Assembly (NCBI GenBank): GCA_902587545.1
Contig: CACILL010000001.1
Span: 248,001-312,000, forward strand
Direction of reading: 5' to 3'
Length of the DNA: 64,000 nucleotides
DNA from: an uncultured SAR86 cluster bacterium
GTDB lineage: Bacteria; Pseudomonadota; Gammaproteobacteria; Magnimaribacterales; AG-339-G14
Under the pieces are notes generated by a model, which saw only the letters and a list, made by a program, of their open reading frames with translations, did no database searches and had not been told where the DNA came from. Every line of letters begins with the position of its first letter. Position 1 is the first letter of the stretch. Shown in pieces: positions 35,419 to 44,046 of the stretch. The position numbers were made by a program, and so were the translations under genes.

Positions 35419-36551
35419 TGAAATATGATGTCCTCATTGTTGGTGCTGGCGTAACTGGTGCCCTCCTTTTTCTTTCATTGAAGAATAAAAATATAAATGT
35501 CGGTCTAATAGACGGTCGAGATAAAGCACCAAATAGTTACCGCCATCTATCATTGAACAACAAAAGTATGACATTTCTAAAAGAGCTAGATGCGTGGAAT
35601 GTCATAAGTAAAAATGCTTTTGAATACAACCAGATAAAGGTTTGGGATCAAGAAGGCACTGGATTCATAGATTTCAATGTAAATGAATTGGAAAAAAATA
35701 TTCCAAATATTGGCTTCATAGTCAAAGAAGGAGACATTCAAAATTCTCTGTTATCTCTCGTTTCCGATTCAAAAAATCTTTTGTGGAGTTGTAATTTAGA
35801 AAAAATAGAGAAAATTAACGGAGATATTCATTGCGAAACATCAAAGGGAAAATTAGAGACAAAAATTTTAATAGGTGCAGATGGCATTCAATCAAGTGTA
35901 AGAAACCTTTCTTCGATTTCTTCAAGAACTTGGAGTTACAATCAGACAGCAATAGTTGCTAACTTTTCTGTACCCCAAACAGACCCATGCATTAGACAAA
36001 CTTTCACCTCGGTGGGACCGCTTGCTTTGCTCCCAATGAATAAGACTGAACTTACAATGATATGGTCCATTGACGATACCAAGGCCTATGATTACTTAGG
36101 TATGAATGAAGATGACTTCATAAATGAAATTCATCAATCTTTTGGGGAAAAACTTCCAGAAATAAAATTCTCAGCCAAAAGGCAGTCATTTCCCCTAAAA
36201 CACCTCTATGCAAAAACTTTTGCCAGAGGTAATGTTTTTCTAGTGGGAGATGCTGCGCACCATATTCATCCGTTAGCAGGATTGGGATTAAACGCAGGAA
36301 TCGGTGATGTGAAATCTCTATCGGATTTAATTACTCCTGAAAGTTTGCTTCAAGTTAAAGAAATTGAAGATAAATATAACAGACAAAGAATTCCAATCAA
36401 TTTAGCCCTAGCAGCTGCTATGGAAGCTTTCAAAAGAGGTTTCGAGCAAAAAAATATCTGGATAAGACTCATTAGAAATCACGCTTTTAGTCTTACCAAT
36501 AAACTAACTTTTCTAAAAAATAAATTTATTGAGCTCGCTACCGAGCTTTAG
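35418..36551 (+). CDS. UbiH/VisC-family FAD-dependent hydroxylase (ubiquinone biosynthesis)
   Basis: VLIVGAGVTGALLFLSL, IGADGIQSSVR, FLVGDAAHHIHPLAGLGLNAGIGD; directly after pepP as in E. coli. Confidence 0.88.
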   Translation: MKYDVLIVGAGVTGALLFLSLKNKNINVGLIDGRDKAPNSYRHLSLNNKSMTFLKELDAWNVISKNAFEYNQIKVWDQEGTGFIDFNVNELEKNIPNIGFIVKEGDIQNSLLSLVSDSKNLLWSCNLEKIEKINGDIHCETSKGKLETKILIGADGIQSSVRNLSSISSRTWSYNQTAIVANFSVPQTDPCIRQTFTSVGPLALLPMNKTELTMIWSIDDTKAYDYLGMNEDDFINEIHQSFGEKLPEIKFSAKRQSFPLKHLYAKTFARGNVFLVGDAAHHIHPLAGLGLNAGIGDVKSLSDLITPESLLQVKEIEDKYNRQRIPINLALAAAMEAFKRGFEQKNIWIRLIRNHAFSLTNKLTFLKNKFIELATEL

Positions 36552-37072
36552 TTCTTAATTAATGATTTGGAAAAATCCTCTACTCTTTTCCAGTCGGTAA
36601 ATTCAAATCTAGCCCTGGCGTCTGTAGGGCCTTTGGTGATCCACATGATAAGTCTAATCATAAATCTATCGAAAAAATTATATGTTGGGTAATCAACAAC
36701 GCCAGCAAAAACATCCATTTTGTTTGGTTTCCATTTTGTTGCTTTGAGAAATTTTGCAACATACGGATTAGTATCGGGAGTATTTTTCTCTGGCTTTCTA
36801 GCAACTACATTTACACTAAAAAAAGCGTTTTCTTTGCTTGAGAGCTCATCAAGGTTTTTTTCAATAAACTCAAAAAGTTCTTTTCGATAGTTACCATATC
36901 TGATACTGGCCCCAATAATGACTTGTTGATAATTTTTCAAGCTCAGCGATTGAGCGTCAACTAATGAAGTTAAGTCAACGTTTGCATGATGCTTGATATG
37001 TTCAGCAATTTTGCTCGAGATTTTTTGAGTATGACCATCTACAGAAGAATATATTACAAGAGTATTTCTCAT
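36548..37072 (-). CDS. hemG: Protoporphyrinogen IX dehydrogenase, flavodoxin-like
   Basis: LVIYSSVDGHTQKIS, VIIGASIRYGNYRKEL, MIRLIMWITKGPTD; last gene of the heme operon. Confidence 0.9.
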   Translation of the reverse strand: MRNTLVIYSSVDGHTQKISSKIAEHIKHHANVDLTSLVDAQSLSLKNYQQVIIGASIRYGNYRKELFEFIEKNLDELSSKENAFFSVNVVARKPEKNTPDTNPYVAKFLKATKWKPNKMDVFAGVVDYPTYNFFDRFMIRLIMWITKGPTDARARFEFTDWKRVEDFSKSLIKN

Positions 37073-37073
37073 C

Positions 37074-37892
37074 TTATTTCCACTTCGCTGACGGCGGCAT
37101 GGACATCAGGATAGCTTCTGTAGATCCTCCTGTTTTTAAACCAAACAAAGTACCTCTATCCCAAATCAAATTGAATTCTACGTAACGCCCTCTTTTGATA
37201 AGTTGTTGTTCTTTTTCTTCTTCAGTCCAGTCTAAGTCTTTTTTGCTAGATACGGTTTCTTTAATAATATTGAGAGTGGTTAAACCAAGCTCTTTTACAA
37301 AATCAAAATCGTCTTGCCAGTTGCCGGTATTCAAATGATCAAAAAAAATGCCGCCAACTCCTCTGGGTTCATCTCGATGAGCAAGATAGAAATATTCATC
37401 ACAATTTTTTTTAAAATCCGAGTAATAGTTATTGTCTGATTTATCACATGCTTCCTTTAACTTAGCATGAAAAAGTTTAGTTTCTTTATCGTCTGGAATT
37501 GATGGAGTCATATCTGTTCCACCTCCAAACCAATTTTCACCAGTAGCTAAAAATCTAGTATTGAAATGAAAAGCCGGCACCTTGGGTGATTGCATGTGAG
37601 CAACCAAACTGATTCCAGAAGCCCAATAGTCCGCAGATTTTTCTGTCCCTTTGATTTGAGATTTAAAATCATCAGAAAATTCACCCGCAACAGTTGAAAT
37701 ATTTACCCCAACCTTTTCAAATACCTCACCCTTAAGAATGCTTATTTCGCCGCCGCCAGAACCTTTATGATTCCATTTTTTTCTTTCAAACTTTCCGCCA
37801 TCTAATTCTTCAAAGGCAGCGCAAAATTGGTCTCTCAAAGATCTAAACCATTGAGATGCTAAATCTTTTTTTTCATCTAAACTGCTGGTCAT
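37074..37892 (-). CDS. hemF: Oxygen-dependent coproporphyrinogen III oxidase
   Basis: FHFNTRFLATGENWFGGGTDMTP, HRDEPRGVGGIFFDH, RGRYVEFNLIWDRGTLFGLKTGG. Confidence 0.97.
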   Translation of the reverse strand: MTSSLDEKKDLASQWFRSLRDQFCAAFEELDGGKFERKKWNHKGSGGGEISILKGEVFEKVGVNISTVAGEFSDDFKSQIKGTEKSADYWASGISLVAHMQSPKVPAFHFNTRFLATGENWFGGGTDMTPSIPDDKETKLFHAKLKEACDKSDNNYYSDFKKNCDEYFYLAHRDEPRGVGGIFFDHLNTGNWQDDFDFVKELGLTTLNIIKETVSSKKDLDWTEEEKEQQLIKRGRYVEFNLIWDRGTLFGLKTGGSTEAILMSMPPSAKWK

Positions 37893-38905
37893 AGTTGGGA
37901 TAATTTATTCGCAATTAAATTATTAATGGCTTCAACATGCTCGTCGTTATCATTTAAGCAAGCTATGTAATGGAAAGCCTCACCACCAGAATCTAAGAAT
38001 ATTTCCTTATTCTCTTCATCGATTTCTTCTATGGTTTCTAAACAATCCATACTAAACCCTGGCGATAAAATTAAGATTTTCTTTACTCCCTCTTCAGGTA
38101 ATTTTTCCATCAGTTCACTTGTATAGGGTTTTAACCACTCTCTTCCTGCCGCTGCCAATCTCGATTGAAAACTTGTAATGTACTGATTTTCTTCCAGCCC
38201 TAAAGCTTCTGCAACCAGGCGAGAAGTCTTCTGACAAAAACAATGGTAAGGATCTCCTTCATCAAAATATTTTTTTGGAATGCCATGATAAGAAAAAACT
38301 ACCTTGTCTTGTTTTCCATAAAATTCATGAGATTTAATCGTGTTAGCTAATGAATTTATGTACTCAGAATTATCATGGTAGCCGCTCACAAAATGGAAAC
38401 TAGGAACCCAGCGCCATCTTGAAAGAATTGCGCTCACCTTATCGAATATTGTTGCAGCAGTTACTGCAGAATATTGAGGAAACAAAGGTAGAAGTAAAAT
38501 TTTACGACAATTTTTCTCCTTCAAACTCAACAAAGCTTTTTCAATGCTTGGGTTTCCGTAGCGCATGGCTAATTCAAATTCTATAGATTCAGAATTTTCA
38601 TTCAGGTTTTTTATCTTGCTTAAAAACCTCTTTGAATAAACCAGCAACGGCGATCCTTCTTCAAGCCATACAGATTTATAAAGGGCTGCTGATTTTCTTG
38701 GCCTAAAGGGCAAAATAAAGAGATTAAGTACCAACCACCAGATTATTTTAGGCACTTCTATGACTCTCGTATCTGATAAAAATTCTCTAAGGTATTTTCT
38801 TACATCTTTTGTAGAGTAACTATCTGGCGAACCAAGATTGCAGATAATTACACCAACTTTTTGTTTGTCTTTGTGGGAAAAATTCTCTTCGCCTAAAAAA
38901 CTCAT
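37889..38905 (-). CDS. hemH: Ferrochelatase
   Basis: VIICNLGSPDS, LPLFPQYSAVT, FSYHGIPKKYF, ITSFQSRLAAAGREWLKPYT, SPGFSMDCLETIEEI. Confidence 0.97.
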   Translation of the reverse strand: MSFLGEENFSHKDKQKVGVIICNLGSPDSYSTKDVRKYLREFLSDTRVIEVPKIIWWLVLNLFILPFRPRKSAALYKSVWLEEGSPLLVYSKRFLSKIKNLNENSESIEFELAMRYGNPSIEKALLSLKEKNCRKILLLPLFPQYSAVTAATIFDKVSAILSRWRWVPSFHFVSGYHDNSEYINSLANTIKSHEFYGKQDKVVFSYHGIPKKYFDEGDPYHCFCQKTSRLVAEALGLEENQYITSFQSRLAAAGREWLKPYTSELMEKLPEEGVKKILILSPGFSMDCLETIEEIDEENKEIFLDSGGEAFHYIACLNDNDEHVEAINNLIANKLSQL

Positions 38906-39921
38906 AAATAAGACCTTACTTTTTTCACAAAATGTTTAACATTTTCTTGAGGCGTTGTCTTGATAACGCCATGGCCTAACCCACATACCCATCCTCTTCT
39001 GTCCTCTATTGAAAGAGAGGAAATATCTTCTAGAAATAAATTTAAAGCTTTATCAAATTCGTTGAAATCCTGAGTAATGATTTTTTCACTGAAATTGCCT
39101 TGGACGAACCCATCATTCCTTTTTGCAAAAATATCTTGAATGCTGACATTGGAATCTACCCCAATTCCTGCAAAAGGAACTTTGAAACTATCAGATGCGT
39201 TAAAGATATCATCATAAGAAATTCCGTCTTTTGCATAATAACCAACTTGATTTGGAAAAGACTTTACTAACTCACTTAAAACTTTATTAAGGTAAATAGA
39301 TAAATCATCTTTAGCAAGCTGGTGTGCACAAGAATCAAAAATCATTACAAGTTCAGCTCCAGCCTGCAATTGCAAAGAAATGTTTTTATGTAAAAGAGGA
39401 TAGATATACTCTTCCAAAATTGCCCATTGGTAGCTTTCTATTTTTCTAATCTTATCTAATTTATTTTTAGCTGAGGCAAAAGATAGCAATGTCCATGGTC
39501 CGCCAATAAAGCCAATCATAGACTTATCGTCTGGAAGCAATTCCAAAGTTCTTTCTATTGCCTCCCCTTGGAATTCCAAAGAAACAATAGGATTATTATT
39601 GACAAGAATTCTAGAAGCATTTTCTTCTGATAGATGTTCTTTGAAAATCGGACCAGGGTCATAAATCAAGTCCATACCCAGAGACTCCAAGGGAAAAAGA
39701 ATGTCGCTGAATAAAATAGCGACATCAAAGTCAAATTCTTCTATTGGACCTAAAGCAGTTTGAGCTGACAAGGCTGGAATTTTACAAAGCTCAACAAAAG
39801 AGTGAGATTTCTTAAGATTTTGGTAATGATTATGATATCTGCCAGCTTGACGCATAAACCATATCGGCGGAATTTCCTGAGGAACCCGATTCAAAGCATT
39901 TTGAAACCTGGAGTTACGCAT
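38902..39921 (-). CDS. hemE: Uroporphyrinogen decarboxylase
   Basis: PPIWFMRQAGRY, ILFSDILFPLESLGMDL, FIGGPWTLLSF; start at 39921 (MRNSRFQNAL) preferred over 39975. Confidence 0.96.
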   Translation of the reverse strand: MRNSRFQNALNRVPQEIPPIWFMRQAGRYHNHYQNLKKSHSFVELCKIPALSAQTALGPIEEFDFDVAILFSDILFPLESLGMDLIYDPGPIFKEHLSEENASRILVNNNPIVSLEFQGEAIERTLELLPDDKSMIGFIGGPWTLLSFASAKNKLDKIRKIESYQWAILEEYIYPLLHKNISLQLQAGAELVMIFDSCAHQLAKDDLSIYLNKVLSELVKSFPNQVGYYAKDGISYDDIFNASDSFKVPFAGIGVDSNVSIQDIFAKRNDGFVQGNFSEKIITQDFNEFDKALNLFLEDISSLSIEDRRGWVCGLGHGVIKTTPQENVKHFVKKVRSYL

Positions 39922-39929
39922 ATCAGAAA

Positions 39930-40925
39930 TTATAGATTTTTTGCTATCTCTTTTGCGGCATAAGTTAAGATGCAATCCGCACCAGCTCGCTTAAATGAAA
40001 GAAGCGATTCAAATATTACTTCCTCACTTAGCCAGTTTTTTTCAATTGCTGCCTTCAACATAGCGTATTCTCCGCTTACTTGATAAACAAAGGTTGGCAT
40101 TTGAAATTTTTCTTTAACTGCCTTTACCACATCAAGATAAGGCATACCTGGTTTTACCATAACAATATCAGCGCCTTCATTAATATCTAAGGCTACCTCG
40201 TGAAGAGCTTCATCAATGTTTGCAACAGCCATTTGATAAGAGTCTTTTGTTTTATTTCCAAAAAATTTTGCAGATTCTACTGCTTCCTTAAAAGGACCAT
40301 AGAACTTAGAACTGTATTTTGCTGAGTAAGCTAGAATCATAGTATTTTTAAAGCCCTTTTCTTCAAGCGCTTTCCTTATGACTCCAACTCTGCCATCCAT
40401 CATGTCAGATGGAGCAATGATGTCTGTACCTGCTAGAGCTAGCTTCAATGCCTGATCTTCTAGAATTTTGAGCGTCTCATCGTTGTCGACATCGCCATCC
40501 GAATTTATTACCCCATCATGACCATGAGTTGTGTAAGGATCTAAAGCTACATCAGCAATAACTAAAATTTCCGGAAAATTTTGTTTTATTGTTTTTATGA
40601 CGTTATTGAGAAAATTATTTTCATTTACTGCCTCAGAACCTTTCTCGTCTTTCTTGTCTTCATCTATAACAGGAAAAATGGCTACCGCCTTGATACCCAA
40701 ATTAACGAGTTCTTCGATTTCTTTGAGAATACTTTTTTCTGAGTGTCTAAAAATTCCAACTAGAGATTCTATTTTTTCTTTTTCTTTTATGGATTCCTTA
40801 ACAAAAATAGGCTGAATTAAATCATCAATGGATAATTTATTTTCTGCGACAAGATCTCTAATAGATTTATTCGATCGCAATCTTCTCAGCCTAGAAAGAG
40901 GATATTTTCTTTTAAAATTTGCCAT
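39930..40925 (-). CDS. hemB: Delta-aminolevulinic acid dehydratase
   Basis: RLRRLRSNKSIRDLVAE, DVALDPYTTHGHDGVI, IIAPSDMMDGRVGVIR, ILAYSAKYSSKFYGPFKEA, MVKPGMPYLD. Confidence 0.97.
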   Translation of the reverse strand: MANFKRKYPLSRLRRLRSNKSIRDLVAENKLSIDDLIQPIFVKESIKEKEKIESLVGIFRHSEKSILKEIEELVNLGIKAVAIFPVIDEDKKDEKGSEAVNENNFLNNVIKTIKQNFPEILVIADVALDPYTTHGHDGVINSDGDVDNDETLKILEDQALKLALAGTDIIAPSDMMDGRVGVIRKALEEKGFKNTMILAYSAKYSSKFYGPFKEAVESAKFFGNKTKDSYQMAVANIDEALHEVALDINEGADIVMVKPGMPYLDVVKAVKEKFQMPTFVYQVSGEYAMLKAAIEKNWLSEEVIFESLLSFKRAGADCILTYAAKEIAKNL

Positions 40926-40947
40926 ATCGGGTAAACAGGTGCGTAGC

Positions 40948-42447
40948 TTACTTTGCTTCGTTTACTTTTTCCAGCCAGTCTTCATAGTTTAAAAAAGGCT
41001 TTATTTTATTGGGATATAGTTTGTTCAACTCATCAAAAGTTTTGCCCAAGCCACACGAATGTTCTGCATTTTCAATGCTTGGAAATTTTTTCAAAGCTTC
41101 TTTAAATGAACTGATAGACATCCAATAGAAATGAGAATATTTGGATAAGTCTTCTATATCTTTTTCAGGCACTAATTTATAAGTTGCAATAAGTTTTTTA
41201 TCCTTCGATTCTGAATCAATATGAGAGACCAAAAACCAATTTATCCTTTTAAGCAACGAGCTGGGTTTTGATTGATCTTCCCCTAGACTATCTGAAGTAC
41301 CATTTACCCATATTCCTTTCTTAGCTAATTTAAACCAATTCTCTATACCACTTGTCCAAATGACATTTGACAAATCAATTGATATGCCCTTTTCTATTGA
41401 ACTTGCCCTTGAGATATACAAACCAGAATTTTTAATCGCTTCTATTTCGTTTATCCCTTCATCAATTTTTAATCGGGAAAACAATTTAAAATCTTTTTTT
41501 GATTTCGGGTAGTAATCTTCAATTGGATTTTTGAATCTGGATAATTCTTTCTTGAAAGGTGAAAAAAACCTTTCATCAATGAGCTCATTATCTGGCGTTA
41601 AGCCTTTCTCGGTGGTGATTTTTCCAAGAGGATGGTTTTCTATGCTTACGCCTATTTTTTGATGACAGCCTCCACCATATTTTTTGAGTTTTTCTCTCTC
41701 ATCTTCTACATCTTCAAAGACATTTAAATCATTGATTTCATTGAGTAATTCAACTACTTTTTCATTTCCTGATTTTACTTCAATGGCCAATGCTCCTTGG
41801 CCAGGTGCGCAAGGGTTTTGTGAACAAGGAATTACCATCCACAAAAATCCATCTAAGTCCTTTTTGAAGGAATCTAATTCACTTTTAATCTCTTCTACAG
41901 GGGATAAGAGTCGATCCAAAGCAGCTTTGGCTATTACTAAGCCATCAGCATTTGAACCCTTAAGTTTTTGAACTCTGGTCAAAATATTTCCCCTAATATC
42001 TCTAAAGCTCAGAGAGTTCATTTCAAAAGGAAAAGCTTTCTTTAAAAACCTTGATAGATTTTCTTGTCTTCTTGGAGATGAGGTAAAGATTTCTAATTTT
42101 TTCTTTTTTAAGGAACTTTTCTTAAAAATTAAAACATCTCTTGAGTCAGCTCTTTTTATAGTCGCGGCAACTTCTGTTCCCTCTTCAAGATCAACTGGAA
42201 GATCTTTCCAAGAGTGAACGGCAATATCTGCTTTTTCAGTTAATAATTCTTCTCGGATGTCTGAGGTAAAAACTCCCATTTCGGGCATTTTGTGCAGGGG
42301 CGTAGTTAAGTCTATATCGCCAGAAGTGTCTTTTGTCTTAAAAATGATTTTAATTTCAGGAAATTTTTTTTTAATTACCTCTGAGACTTCTATTGCTTGA
42401 AGCTTTGCAAGAGCACTTTTTCTAGAAATGATAGTTAACTTATTCAT
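40948..42447 (-). CDS. hemC: Fused hydroxymethylbilane synthase (HemC) and HemD-like uroporphyrinogen-III synthase domain
   Basis: HemC: TISRKSALAKLQA, KDTSGDIDLTTPL, VHSWKDLP, RRQENLSRF, GNILTRV, KYGGGCHQKIGV; about 170 extra C-terminal residues (VIWTSGIENWFKLAKKGIWVNGTSDSLGE) look HemD-like. Confidence 0.88.
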   Translation of the reverse strand: MNKLTIISRKSALAKLQAIEVSEVIKKKFPEIKIIFKTKDTSGDIDLTTPLHKMPEMGVFTSDIREELLTEKADIAVHSWKDLPVDLEEGTEVAATIKRADSRDVLIFKKSSLKKKKLEIFTSSPRRQENLSRFLKKAFPFEMNSLSFRDIRGNILTRVQKLKGSNADGLVIAKAALDRLLSPVEEIKSELDSFKKDLDGFLWMVIPCSQNPCAPGQGALAIEVKSGNEKVVELLNEINDLNVFEDVEDEREKLKKYGGGCHQKIGVSIENHPLGKITTEKGLTPDNELIDERFFSPFKKELSRFKNPIEDYYPKSKKDFKLFSRLKIDEGINEIEAIKNSGLYISRASSIEKGISIDLSNVIWTSGIENWFKLAKKGIWVNGTSDSLGEDQSKPSSLLKRINWFLVSHIDSESKDKKLIATYKLVPEKDIEDLSKYSHFYWMSISSFKEALKKFPSIENAEHSCGLGKTFDELNKLYPNKIKPFLNYEDWLEKVNEAK

Positions 42448-42557
42448 TATAACCAATCCTTATAAACAACTATATTATTATAATTCTCTAAAATCTGTAT
42501 ATTTAGTTTGAACTCTTTTACGTCTATAGTAATGTTCAAATTCCTTTTGGAGATGAA

Positions 42558-43808
42558 ATGAACTACAAAAAATATTTTTCCGATGAGTTGACTTCTTTAA
42601 AGTCGCAAGGTCTTTACAGAAAATTCAGAGAAATAAATCGAGATAAAAAACATTTCCCAAAAGCCACTGAAAGGTTTGAGGGTTCCGAAAGACCTGTTGA
42701 AGTCTGGTGCAGTAACGACTACTTAAATTTGAGCCAACACCCAGATGTTATTAAAAGATCCATTGAAGTTATCGAGGAATTGGGGACTGGTTCTGGCGGC
42801 ACAAGAAATATTTCTGGAACTTCGTCATATCACGCTGACTTGGAAAAAGAGCTTGCCAAGCTGCATAATAAAGAATCCAGTCTGATCTTCCCTTCTGCAT
42901 ATACAGCTAACCAATCGACTCTTTGGACATTATGCAAAAAACTTGAAGGTATCGAAGTATTTTCCGATGAACTCAATCATGCTTCTATGATTCAAGGCAT
43001 TAAAAACGCCAACGTGCCTTGTCATATCTTTCGTCACAATGATGTCGGTCATCTGAAAGAATTGTTAAATACCTCCAATGCCAGTGTGCCCAAACTTATA
43101 GTTTTAGAGTCCCTTTACTCTATGGAAGGCTTAAGATCACCGCTAAAACAAATTGTTTCCTTGGCAAAAGAATTTAACGCTTTAACCTACCTCGATGAAG
43201 TTCACTCTGTTGGTCTTTACGGATCAGAAGGCAGAGGAATTGCAAATGAGCAAGGAGTTAGCGATGAAATTGATATCATAAACGGTACTTTATCCAAAGC
43301 TTTTGGCCAAATGGGTGGCTATGTTGCTGCAAGTTCCGACATTATCGATTTCATACGAAGTTTTGCTCCTGGTTTTATTTTTACTTCTTCTGCAAACCCA
43401 AGTATTGCAGCTGCTTCAATTAAAGCTATCGAAGTAGCAAAAAAATCTGAAAATCTTAGAGAAGACATCAGAAAAAATTCTGATTTAATAAGAACTGGGT
43501 TAAGAAATTTGGAAATTCCTCATCTCGACAATGACAGTCACATCATTCCCATTCATCTTGAAGATCCGAGATTGTGTAAAAACGCTGCCAATCTTCTCAT
43601 CGAAGAGCATGGAATTTATATTCAGCCTGTATTTTACCCAACGGTTCCAAAAGGCGATGAAAGATTTAGAGTTACTATTACGCCTAAGCACCAGGCAGAG
43701 GATATAAAGAGGTTTCTATCTTCATTAAATCAGGTTTGGGATAAATTAAGCTTAAGAAGAGAAAGCTACGGTTCCGCCGAAAAATCTCTAGTTACTAAAA
43801 TTTACTAA
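42558..43808 (+). CDS. hemA: 5-aminolevulinate synthase (C4/Shemin pathway)
   Basis: WCSNDYLNLSQHPDVI, GTGSGGTRNISGTSSYHADLEKELA, YLDEVHSVGLYG, GTLSKAFGQMGGYVA PLP lysine. Confidence 0.95.
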   Translation: MNYKKYFSDELTSLKSQGLYRKFREINRDKKHFPKATERFEGSERPVEVWCSNDYLNLSQHPDVIKRSIEVIEELGTGSGGTRNISGTSSYHADLEKELAKLHNKESSLIFPSAYTANQSTLWTLCKKLEGIEVFSDELNHASMIQGIKNANVPCHIFRHNDVGHLKELLNTSNASVPKLIVLESLYSMEGLRSPLKQIVSLAKEFNALTYLDEVHSVGLYGSEGRGIANEQGVSDEIDIINGTLSKAFGQMGGYVAASSDIIDFIRSFAPGFIFTSSANPSIAAASIKAIEVAKKSENLREDIRKNSDLIRTGLRNLEIPHLDNDSHIIPIHLEDPRLCKNAANLLIEEHGIYIQPVFYPTVPKGDERFRVTITPKHQAEDIKRFLSSLNQVWDKLSLRRESYGSAEKSLVTKIY

Positions 43809-43819
43809 TTTTAAAGTCG

Positions 43820-43843
43820 AAATCCCGCCATAAGGCGGGATTT
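43820..43843 (+). terminator. Rho-independent terminator after hemA
   Basis: aaatcccgcc-ataa-ggcgggattt perfect hairpin followed by T-rich tract. Confidence 0.85.
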
Positions 43844-43962
43844 CTTCTCTCCAAAAACTTCATCGAACAACTCAGGGGGAGATCTTCAAGAGATTAGCCA
43901 TGAGATGAAATGAAAAGGCGTCTCTAAAAATCATATAGTAGTTCAATTTCCGTTTTTTTCTT

Positions 43963-44032
43963 GAAGAGAAGCAACCTTTGTAATTTTTTGAAATATCTTC
44001 CTGGAAAATTTCAAAATAAGTTGCTTTTCTTC
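43963..44032. repeat. Imperfect long inverted repeat (nested arms)
   Basis: gaagagaagcaac(43963-43975)/gttgcttttcttc(44020-44032) and ttttgaaat(43986-43994)/atttcaaaa(44008-44016). Confidence 0.6.
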
Positions 44033-44046
44033 ATTCTCTCCTAAAA

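Noticed and set aside
39922-39975. Extended hemE start (MHLNLCRKRDSKKSIISD)
   Set aside because: Lies inside hemB; MRNSRFQNAL at 39921 is the family-typical start.
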